NCBI GenBank assembly: GCA_028282045.1 | Contig: JANQIS010000177.1 | Span: forward strand, 1 to 6,458 | DNA length: 6,458 nucleotides | Direction of reading: 5' to 3' | Origin: Gammaproteobacteria bacterium | GTDB taxonomy: Bacteria; Pseudomonadota; Gammaproteobacteria; Francisellales; CACEW01 | In this document: piece by piece, positions 1 to 5,281 of the stretch | How the letters are laid out: every line of letters begins with the position of its first letter | Position numbering within the stretch: the stretch's first letter is position 1 | Translations under genes and position numbers: made by a program | The notes under the pieces: model-generated | Seen by the model: the letters and a program-made list of their open reading frames with translations, nothing else | The model's database searches: none | What the model was told of the DNA's origin: nothing

Positions 1-1
1 A

Positions 2-298
2 TCCTTGAGAAAAACTATCCAGGTCGATACTGAGCTAACCGGTGTGGCCACTGAAGCTCATGATATTGCCAAGACACTGCAAGAACTACAGCAAACCAAA
101 ACTATTGAGCAAGCACAAGTGGATCGGCTGCATGGGATGAACGTGCAGGCAATGAATCCGATTGGTAATGGATTTTATGATATATATATCGAAGAATGTC
201 ATTTTTTTCTAAAAAGTGTAATAATGGAAATCTCTATCACACTGACAAACAAGATAAACAGCTATTCTGTGGTTTTTCTTGCTCTTATCAATAAATAA
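2..298 (+). CDS. 3' end of an unrecognised reading frame, open to the window edge
   Basis: The frame is already open at the first bases, so the gene probably begins outside the window. A TTG at 5 is the first possible start inside it, but no ribosome binding site can be seen. About the first 60 codons look coding-like and would form a charged, mainly helical segment (for example DIAKTLQELQQTKTIEQ). After an AT-alternating palindrome at 179-190 the translation turns into a hydrophobic, low-complexity tail ending at TAA 296-298. That change suggests a gene remnant or a frame running on into non-coding DNA after a truncation. I do not recognise the family. No terminator hairpin follows the stop. 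It could be a genuine C-terminus, a pseudogene or a chance frame. Confidence 0.3.
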   Translation, partial: SLRKTIQVDTELTGVATEAHDIAKTLQELQQTKTIEQAQVDRLHGMNVQAMNPIGNGFYDIYIEECHFFLKSVIMEISITLTNKINSYSVVFLALINK

Positions 299-335
299 AG
301 TTAGAGTCTATTTTTACATTAAATGTGGCGTTTAT

Positions 336-368
336 TTGACAAAAAATTCCTATAATTTGAGGTATGAT
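336..368 (+). promoter_or_regulatory. candidate promoter elements upstream of the amidohydrolase operon
   Basis: A perfect -35 hexamer TTGACA lies at 336-341, a perfect TATAAT at 351-356 and a TATGAT at 363-368. The spacings from TTGACA are 9 and 21 nt, so neither pair is canonical. Either one -10 box works with a poor -35, or the promoter needs an activator. An 11-bp perfect palindrome, ACATTAAATGT (316-326), lies just upstream and could be a regulator site. A second weak possibility is TTAACA at about 394-399. The 152-bp gap 299-450 holds no other gene that I can see. Confidence 0.3.
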
Positions 369-452
369 ATCTGCAGGGCAACAAACCTTAAATTAACACG
401 CTACCCTTAGTAGTGCTATTCATAACAAATGAGATAAGTATAGAGTATTAAT

Positions 453-460
453 GGGGGTGA
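453..460 (+). promoter_or_regulatory. ribosome binding site that fixes the amidohydrolase start at 466
   Basis: The purine-rich GGGGGTGA at 453-460 ends 5 nt before the ATG at 466, which is normal Shine-Dalgarno spacing. An in-frame ATG at 451 overlaps this motif and has only AT-rich DNA (AGAGTATTA) in front of it. The later ATG is therefore the better start, and the protein begins MKSNIDLP. Confidence 0.6.
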
Positions 461-465
461 TCAAA

Positions 466-1593
466 ATGAAAAGTAACATAGACCTCCCTTCAACAAATAA
501 TGTTAAAAGGCTTCTGAAACAGGCTATTGATGTACATTGCCATGGAGTTGGCCGTTTTGATTTTACTGAAATTGCAGAAATCAGACTGCAAGAGATAGAA
601 AATATATTATCACAGCGGTGTTACCGTTCTATTTTGACACTGTACCTACCACAGTGTGATTTTAATGCCTTTTTGGACTTCATGGATCTTTTTGCACTGG
701 GTAAAAAGATTGGTCTTTACCAGCATATTGAAGGTGTGAGCTTAGAGGGTCCGCTGCTTGCCAGTCATGGTGGTACTCCTCATAAAGGCGTATGGCAACC
801 AACACAGCAGCAATGGCGGCAATTGGCTAAGTATGGCAAAAATGGCTTAATTTACGTGATCTGTTCGCCAGATGCTGTATTAACAGGTATTGAAGGCGAT
901 CCAATGTCAACAGCACCCAATATTGCCTGGGTTACAAAGACCTTGTTAAATGGTGGTGTGTTACCTGTTGCTGGCCACTTTACTAAAGATAATCCCATCG
1001 CAACCGCACAAGCATTACAAAGTGTTTATGATATCGTCGCACAATGGGGGCAGGGAGCCACGATTACTGATCATTTCTATAATGACATGCCCCATAATTT
1101 TAAGCATGCTTGGCGCACTCCACAGGAGCGATTAAAGCGTGATGAAGAGCTTGCCTTATTAGATATTGATAGTTGGTCACTTGACAATATTGATGAAAAG
1201 TTGGGGGTTGTTCCTGCCACAATGATTCGCAACGCTAAACAAGGATTGGTCAAAATCGCCATGAACTTTGATGGTGAGCATGTTGACCTGGCTATTGCAA
1301 AACGTACAGTGGAGTTAGTTGGTGCTGAAAACATGCTGATGATGACCGACTCTATCGAAAGCCACCGTTTGGCGGGTCGTAAACTACATATGCACGAAGG
1401 CTCTACCCTGCTGTATCAAGACGAAGATATTGTCGCCGCCGGAAGCCAAGGTGTAAAACGGCAAATTGAAAACATGGTTAAAATGGGCTTAACTAAACAC
1501 GATATTGACCTGATCACCCACACTGTACCGTGTAGTGTGTTAGAAACCAGAAACGAGTATGTGAATGCCAAAACTGAAACTGCTTGTGTGTGA
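466..1593 (+). CDS. NagA-like amidohydrolase (putative N-acetylglucosamine-6-phosphate deacetylase family)
   Basis: This 375-residue cytosolic protein has the ordered motifs of the amidohydrolase superfamily, closest by eye to GlcNAc-6-phosphate deacetylase NagA. They are DVHCHG (22-27), LEGP (93-96, with likely metal ligand Glu94), GHFTKD (His171), TDHFYNDM (His203, matching NagA HLFNAM), DGEHV (His272) and MTDS (Asp295, the likely catalytic acid/base). NagA removes the acetyl group from GlcNAc-6-P. Here the first His-x-His motif starts only about 22 residues in, and no C-terminal GxIxxGxDADLV-type segment follows HTVPCSVLE. The small beta-sandwich domain of standard NagA thus seems absent, although total length is near normal. 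The stretch between His203 and His272 is longer than usual. It is the first gene of a three-gene overlapping operon. The class is fairly sure; the substrate is not and may be another N-acylated sugar phosphate. Confidence 0.8.
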   Translation: MKSNIDLPSTNNVKRLLKQAIDVHCHGVGRFDFTEIAEIRLQEIENILSQRCYRSILTLYLPQCDFNAFLDFMDLFALGKKIGLYQHIEGVSLEGPLLASHGGTPHKGVWQPTQQQWRQLAKYGKNGLIYVICSPDAVLTGIEGDPMSTAPNIAWVTKTLLNGGVLPVAGHFTKDNPIATAQALQSVYDIVAQWGQGATITDHFYNDMPHNFKHAWRTPQERLKRDEELALLDIDSWSLDNIDEKLGVVPATMIRNAKQGLVKIAMNFDGEHVDLAIAKRTVELVGAENMLMMTDSIESHRLAGRKLHMHEGSTLLYQDEDIVAAGSQGVKRQIENMVKMGLTKHDIDLITHTVPCSVLETRNEYVNAKTETACV

Positions 1594-2221
1594 TTGGGAT
1601 GGAACCATTGTCAATTCAGTGAATCAAATCATCGCATGTAAATACTATCTTGCTGATAAATACGGTTTAAAAAGGCCAAAAGAAAAGACAATAAGGGCTG
1701 TTTTAGGCATTCGCTTTAAGACTGCTATACAGACCTGTTTCCCAGATATAGATGCTGGTACGCTAAGGCAGATCTGCAATGAGTTTCACAGTTTGATGCA
1801 ACATGAATGTTACCAAGCAAACTTGTTTGCGGGCGTTATATCAACGTTACAACGATTAAAGACTCATGGCATTTACCTTGCCGTGGCAACCTCTAAAGTC
1901 AGATTAGAATTAGATAGTGCGCTACAGCACACAGGTTTGGGTGACATGTTTGACCTAACGTGCTGCAGTGAGGAGCACACGGCCAAACCAGCACCCGATA
2001 TGTTGTACTTTATAATGAATTACTTTAAAGTGGCTCCTTGTGAATGCATTATGATCGGCGACACTACCACGGATGTGTTATTTGCAAACGCTGCCAACAT
2101 CGCCACAGTGTGTGTTTCATTTGGTGCCCATAATCGCGAACAATTGGAAACAACAAACCCAATGGCCATCATCGACCGTTGGGAACAGCTACCGGACACG
2201 ATAGGAGCCTATGGAATTTAA
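1565..2221 (+). CDS. HAD-superfamily phosphatase, phosphoglycolate phosphatase (Gph)-like
   Basis: This 218-residue hydrolase has all four HAD motifs. Motif I is CDWDGT with nucleophile Asp10 and acid/base Asp12. Motif II is VATSK with Thr109. Motif III is Lys141 in AKPAPDML. Motif IV is MIGDTTTD with Asp166 and Asp170, which bind Mg2+. A helical cap lies between motifs I and II (about residues 16-90), as in the Gph/beta-phosphoglucomutase subclass. These enzymes hydrolyse small phosphate esters in the cytosol; sequence alone does not name the substrate. The ATG at 1565 lies inside the 3' end of the amidohydrolase gene (29-bp overlap) with only a weak purine-rich stretch upstream, so translation is probably coupled. 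The operon position suggests it dephosphorylates a product or intermediate of the same sugar pathway (inference). All catalytic residues are present and the gene looks intact. Confidence 0.87.
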   Translation: MPKLKLLVCDWDGTIVNSVNQIIACKYYLADKYGLKRPKEKTIRAVLGIRFKTAIQTCFPDIDAGTLRQICNEFHSLMQHECYQANLFAGVISTLQRLKTHGIYLAVATSKVRLELDSALQHTGLGDMFDLTCCSEEHTAKPAPDMLYFIMNYFKVAPCECIMIGDTTTDVLFANAANIATVCVSFGAHNREQLETTNPMAIIDRWEQLPDTIGAYGI

Positions 2222-3188
2222 AGACTGCTTAGCCTTTATTATTGCCGCCGGATTGATCAACGGTTCGTTTGTAATCCCTATACGTTATCTTAAGCATAGC
2301 TCGCACGAAAAGATGTGGCTGTATCATAGCGTTATCAGTATCGCCATTATGCCTTGGCTGTTTTTATTGGTGGTGTTTCCAAATGCTTTTGCACAGTATA
2401 CGGCCCTGCCATTACGAGATATTACATTTTTGGTATTTGGTGGTACTGTTTTTGGCTTGGGGCAAATTAGCTTTGCTTATGCCATTGAAAAAATTGGCAT
2501 TGCGTTGAGCTTCACCATCAATTTAGGGCTTGGGCTTGTCATCGGTTCGATGTTTGTGGTGTTAGAGCGCTCTGCGCTTTTTACATCACAGGGTTATTGG
2601 GTCACAGCAGCAATCATACTAATTTTATGCAGCTTGATCCTCTATTACTTTGCCGGGCGAGAAGCGAAGATAACGCAACATGATCATAAAATCTATCGCC
2701 TTGGCTGGCTATTGGCAATTATGGCCGGTGTTGCCAGTGGCCTGCAAAATATTACCTTTGTGGTAGTGGCTTTTGATTTGCCATCATCGAGCTTAAACAC
2801 GGATTCGTATTGGGTGTGGCCGCCATTCCTGTTGGCAGCGAGCATCCCTATGTTTATTGGTTTTCTATATCGGGCTAACAAACAACCAACAACATATATC
2901 ACCGGTAAAGCATTTTGCCTGAGCTTTAAGAATCTGGCATTAGTTACATTGATGGGGTTATGTTTTACTGGTTCACTAGTGCTCTATAGTATTGGTATGA
3001 GTGGGTTATCACACAGTCAGCATATTATCGGCTGGCCGGCCTTTATGGTGTCGATTATTTTGGCATCGCAGTGTTGGGGCTGTGTGTATCAAGAAACTAA
3101 AGGCATAGGTGCTAAAAAGTACCTTGCTCTGTTACTTAGCATTGTAATGTTAGTTATTGCGATTAGTCTCCTTGCGCTGAAAAACTAA
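2211..3188 (+). CDS. RhaT-family sugar transporter (L-rhamnose/H+ symporter-like, 10 TM)
   Basis: This 325-residue inner-membrane protein has about ten hydrophobic helices, near residues 6-24, 37-57, 70-88, 93-118, 130-148, 163-188, 200-220, 241-262, 272-292 and 303-322. The N-terminal half follows the RhaT pattern: GSFVIPIRYLKHSSHEKMW resembles the FYAPFKKVKKWSWETMW segment of E. coli RhaT. It is followed by a Pro-Trp at the end of helix 2 (IMPWL), and FGGTVFGLGQ matches FGAMWGIGN. RhaT belongs to the drug/metabolite transporter superfamily and uses the proton gradient to import L-rhamnose. The actual cargo here is unknown, and no rhamnose catabolic genes are nearby. The ATG overlaps the HAD gene by 11 bp and is preceded by AGGAG at 2203-2207. 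The 3' end overlaps the convergent regulator gene by 26 bp. Confidence 0.82.
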   Translation: MEFKDCLAFIIAAGLINGSFVIPIRYLKHSSHEKMWLYHSVISIAIMPWLFLLVVFPNAFAQYTALPLRDITFLVFGGTVFGLGQISFAYAIEKIGIALSFTINLGLGLVIGSMFVVLERSALFTSQGYWVTAAIILILCSLILYYFAGREAKITQHDHKIYRLGWLLAIMAGVASGLQNITFVVVAFDLPSSSLNTDSYWVWPPFLLAASIPMFIGFLYRANKQPTTYITGKAFCLSFKNLALVTLMGLCFTGSLVLYSIGMSGLSHSQHIIGWPAFMVSIILASQCWGCVYQETKGIGAKKYLALLLSIVMLVIAISLLALKN

Positions 3189-4353
3189 GTGATTTCAAGG
3201 TAACACCATGGTTTGCTAAAAACTCGTCGGTAATGCCCGCCAGCAGTTTGGCCTTGTGCATACTGTCAGTGGGTGAAACTAAACGCGATTTGTCCAAAAA
3301 CGGCATGTAGATATCAGCCAAGGAGCCATTTAAAGTAATCGGGTGCTTTTTACCGATTGTCTTATCTACCAAATCAATCGAAGACTTAATCGCTTCAAAA
3401 CCTTTGGTAATGATCTCAACAGCAACAGGCTCACGGGTTGCGTAGCAGCGCAATAAAAACCCGCAAAATAAACAATACACGTCGGGGTCACGTGATTTAA
3501 AACAGGTTTCCGTAATGCGCTCTATTTTACCATTAAACTTTGATAACACATTACGTGCCAGGTTGGACATAGGAACGTAACCTTCTGCTGCCTTAACAGT
3601 ATGCCTTATTGTTTCCAGCCCTAACCAGTTCTCGCCGCCCAAATCATAGACCGGAAATTTCCAGCCACCGATTTTACGTAGTATACCGTCGTGCTTATAA
3701 GATAGTGACACACCTTTATCAATAATCAGTGCGATGCCTTCGCCACCATCGAAAGCTGACAAAAAAGTAATTTGCCAATCGGGAATAATGATAACTTCTT
3801 TAAAATGGCGCGTAGCAAAATACTCAAATTTTTGACGTGTTTCTTCAAATTCGTATGATTGCGTCACTAAGTTAAGCCTGGTACGTTTAAAAATATTACT
3901 ATCGATTTTGCTGCTTGGAAACGCTTCAAAAATAGATTCTTGTATCAATGACAACAGGCTGCTAGATGTTTCAACTAAATCAAGACCACCCTCCAGTTCA
4001 GAGCGACCTATTATTTGATTTGCAGCATCTTTAATACAACAAACCCTTCTGTTGTTGATTGATAAAATACCGATGGATAAATATGTGTTATCCTTCTCAG
4101 AATTTTCTTTACCTTTAGAGCCTGTTGCTTCAAAGTTAAGCCCGTCAAGTAATTCAGCTAAATTAATATTTAAGCCCTTTGACAAGTTGATTGCCATGCT
4201 TATCGTTATCCCGGTTTGGCCATTGGCAATCTTGCTAATCATCCCAACAGATACTTGGCAGCGTCTTGCTAACTCAGGATAAGTGATACCATTACGGCCC
4301 ATAATCTTTTTTAGATTTTTAGCAACAATGGCGTGAATTTGTTGTTTTTGCAT
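3163..4353 (-). CDS. XRE-family regulator fused to a BadF/N-acetylglucosamine-kinase-like sensor domain
   Basis: This 396-residue protein starts with an XRE helix-turn-helix (residues 9-70; ITYPELARRCQVSVGMISKIANG). A polar linker (74-90) joins it to an actin/ASKHA-fold domain resembling BadF/BadG/BcrA/BcrD ATPases and GlcNAc kinase. Landmarks are PDW with Asp192 (catalytic-Asp position), GEGIALI (205-210), GGW (229-231), YDLGG with Asp237 (GDEGS position) followed by WLG, and near the C-terminus LNGSLADIY and SPTDSMHKAKLLAG, the usual closing signature of the family. The glycine-rich phosphate-1 loop is missing (SIGILSINNRR instead of DGGGT-type) and GTGS is replaced by DKGV. Sugar binding without phosphorylation is therefore likely (inference). 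An in-frame stop just before ATG 4351-4353 fixes the start as the earliest possible. It probably controls the convergent amidohydrolase operon, its own gene, or the divergent small gene. Confidence 0.78.
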   Translation of the reverse strand: MQKQQIHAIVAKNLKKIMGRNGITYPELARRCQVSVGMISKIANGQTGITISMAINLSKGLNINLAELLDGLNFEATGSKGKENSEKDNTYLSIGILSINNRRVCCIKDAANQIIGRSELEGGLDLVETSSSLLSLIQESIFEAFPSSKIDSNIFKRTRLNLVTQSYEFEETRQKFEYFATRHFKEVIIIPDWQITFLSAFDGGEGIALIIDKGVSLSYKHDGILRKIGGWKFPVYDLGGENWLGLETIRHTVKAAEGYVPMSNLARNVLSKFNGKIERITETCFKSRDPDVYCLFCGFLLRCYATREPVAVEIITKGFEAIKSSIDLVDKTIGKKHPITLNGSLADIYMPFLDKSRLVSPTDSMHKAKLLAGITDEFLANHGVTLKSLSFSAQGD

Positions 4354-4366
4354 TAGTAAAATACTA
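4354..4366 (-). promoter_or_regulatory. TAGTA-AAA-TACTA palindrome touching the regulator start; possible operator and -10 box
   Basis: A perfect 5-3-5 inverted repeat lies directly against the regulator's ATG. On the minus strand it contains the hexamer TAGTAT (4361-4366), exactly 7 nt before the start codon. No Shine-Dalgarno sequence is visible, and TAA immediately precedes the ATG. This fits a leaderless transcript whose -10 element is covered by an operator, which would be autoregulation. The -35 at proper distance is poor, so the call is tentative. Confidence 0.3.
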
Positions 4367-4405
4367 TCAATTCCGCAACCATTCGATGATACTAGCTAAG
4401 TTTTG

Positions 4406-4457
4406 ACATACTGTCCAAGGTGGGCAATTCTTAAAATTTTTAAATAAAACATACTGT
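4406..4457. repeat. pair of 9-bp direct repeats ACATACTGT flanking an AT palindrome
   Basis: ACATACTGT occurs at 4406-4414 and again at 4449-4457. The 43-bp distance is close to four helical turns. Between the copies lies a perfect 6-1-6 inverted repeat, TTAAAA-T-TTTTAA (4431-4443). The set sits in the intergenic region between the divergent regulator and small gene. It could be a binding array for the XRE-type regulator or another factor. Chance similarity in AT-rich DNA cannot be excluded. Confidence 0.35.
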
Positions 4458-4491
4458 TATTGAATCATAGTTAAACTCTCTGAAATCAGCC

Positions 4492-4520
4492 TTGACAAGG
4501 TAATTTAATCCCCATATATT
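4492..4520 (+). promoter_or_regulatory. sigma70-type promoter of the small divergent gene
   Basis: A perfect -35 TTGACA (4492-4497), a 17-nt spacer and TATATT (4515-4520, 5 of 6 consensus) make a near-ideal housekeeping promoter. Transcription would begin near 4527, giving an AT-rich leader of about 40 nt before the ATG at 4567. It is the best promoter in the window. Constitutive or repressor-controlled expression is likely, given the repeats just upstream. Confidence 0.7.
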
Positions 4521-4566
4521 TCACTATAGTTTTTTCATATATCAATAAAATAAAAAAGGGGATGAA

Positions 4567-4749
4567 ATGATTAGATTGATTTCAGAGTTTGGCGTAGAAG
4601 ATGCCAACCAATCACTTTTACTCGAATTACCGAATTCACTTTTACAAGATATTGAAATTGCGGCCGATGGCACTGTTGAAATAGCGTCGTTAATCCGAGT
4701 GCTCAATAAAAGTTATCAGGACAAATTACTGGATTGCGCTATCAAGTAG
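4567..4749 (+). CDS. small acidic protein of unknown function (60 aa)
   Basis: The ATG follows AGGGG (4557-4561) at a 5-nt gap and lies about 45 nt below a near-consensus promoter, so expression is well supported despite the small size. I do not recognise the family. The protein has 10 acidic and 5 basic residues, no membrane segment and no cysteine motif (a single Cys57). It looks like alternating amphipathic helix and strand (LLLELPNSLLQDIEIA, then VEIASLIRVLNKSYQDKLLD). It is divergent from the XRE-BadF regulator, so it may be under its control (inference). The final codons and the stop (4729-4749) coincide with a partial copy of a palindromic repeat found again 102 bp downstream. The original C-terminus may have been replaced or cut short. 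Confidence 0.6.
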   Translation: MIRLISEFGVEDANQSLLLELPNSLLQDIEIAADGTVEIASLIRVLNKSYQDKLLDCAIK

Positions 4750-4761
4750 GCACAATGACGG
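4729..4761. repeat. half copy of a palindromic intergenic repeat, overlapping the small gene's stop
   Basis: CTGGATTGCGCTATCAAGT (4729-4747) matches 4831-4849 at 17 of 19 bases, and the element ends in ATGACGG (4755-4761). This is the right-half form of the repeat described at 4779-4862. The last six codons of the 60-residue gene (LDCAIK) and its TAG lie inside it. ATGACGG here is also a perfect inverted match to CCGTCAT at 4779-4785, as expected where two such elements abut. Confidence 0.55.
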
Positions 4762-4778
4762 GGCGGTGCTTTCATTCG

Positions 4779-4862
4779 CCGTCATCCCGTGGCCTTGACC
4801 ACGGGGGCCCAGAAAATATGCTATACAATCCTGGATTACGTTATCAAGTCGCATAACAGCGC
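4779..4862. repeat. degenerate composite palindromic repeat (Rickettsiales/Legionellales-like intergenic type)
   Basis: The left half is CCGTCAT followed by a perfect hairpin CCCGTGG (4786-4792)/CCACGGG (4799-4805) with loop CCTTGA, ending in CCAG. A central AT-rich spacer (4812-4830) leads to the right half, CTGGATT (4831-4837), which carries its own hairpin GTTAT (4840-4844)/ATAAC (4853-4857). The CCAG...CTGG bracket and the two halves together form one large imperfect inverted repeat. No T-run follows on either strand, so it is not a classic terminator. It fills the gap between the converging small gene and yciI and may still stop or stabilise transcripts. Confidence 0.6.
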
Positions 4863-4869
4863 CTTGATT

Positions 4870-5163
4870 TCACGATAAGAAATGGGTGTCTTTGAATATT
4901 TCATGATAGGTAATTGGCTCAAACTGCTCAACATGATATTCTGCCACCTGCTCACGACTAAACGGGTCCATAGCAATAATATCCTGGAGTTCTTGCTGAG
5001 TTTTTGCATGAAGAATAAAATAGCCGCCTGTCCATGGTTTTTTTGGGCCGGCAAGCAATAGGTGGCCTTTTTGCGCAAGCACTCTCAAATAAGCTCTATG
5101 TTCTTCCCGCAGTTTTTTTACTGCTTCTACATCGAGATAACTTAGGTTAACAACAAATAGCAT
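4870..5163 (-). CDS. YciI-family protein
   Basis: This 97-residue ferredoxin-like-fold protein of the YciI family starts MLFVVNLSYLD. It carries the conserved His22 in REEHRAYL, the strand-turn AGPKKPWTGGYFIL, the DPF motif (Asp66) and AEYHVEQFEP near the end. The His and Asp are the residues proposed as an active-site pair in this family, whose biochemical role is mostly unsettled. The length is normal (95-100 aa). The start is supported by GAAGGG (5171-5176) 7 nt upstream. It lies 118 bp downstream of putA on the same strand. The gap holds no gene and no convincing terminator, so co-transcription with putA is possible. The 3' end abuts the palindromic repeats. Confidence 0.88.
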   Translation of the reverse strand: MLFVVNLSYLDVEAVKKLREEHRAYLRVLAQKGHLLLAGPKKPWTGGYFILHAKTQQELQDIIAMDPFSREQVAEYHVEQFEPITYHEIFKDTHFLS

Positions 5164-5281
5164 TTTCTTTCCCTTCTTTCAGTTTCACTTTGACAATAAT
5201 CGTTGTGCAATTTTCATCTCCGGCCTTGATCTGGTAGGCTTTTCAGGTGGCCTTCTTTCGTCATCTGACAGAGGACGCAGA

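Noticed and set aside
451..465. Upstream ATG at 451 as start of the amidohydrolase
   Set aside because: It overlaps the GGGGGTGA ribosome binding site that serves the ATG at 466 and has no binding site of its own.
1077..1334. 85-codon minus-strand frame inside the amidohydrolase gene
   Set aside because: It lies fully opposite a gene with clear catalytic motifs; its composition is a reverse-strand shadow and it has no ribosome binding site.
2211..3188. Naming the permease rhaT and the operon a rhamnose pathway
   Set aside because: Family resemblance is clear, but no rhamnose isomerase, kinase or aldolase is present and the neighbours point to an acylated sugar, so the cargo is left open.
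4052..4282. 76-codon + strand frame opposite the regulator's helix-turn-helix
   Set aside because: It is antisense to a recognisable domain and its hydrophobic translation is the usual shadow of helical coding DNA.
4755..4810. Rho-independent terminator for the small gene or yciI
   Set aside because: Strong stems are present (ATGACGG/CCGTCAT and CCCGTGG/CCACGGG), but no T-run follows on either strand; they are better explained as parts of the palindromic repeat.
4836..5078. 80-codon minus-strand frame overlapping yciI in another frame
   Set aside because: The YciI frame has the family motifs and a good ribosome binding site; the alternative has neither.
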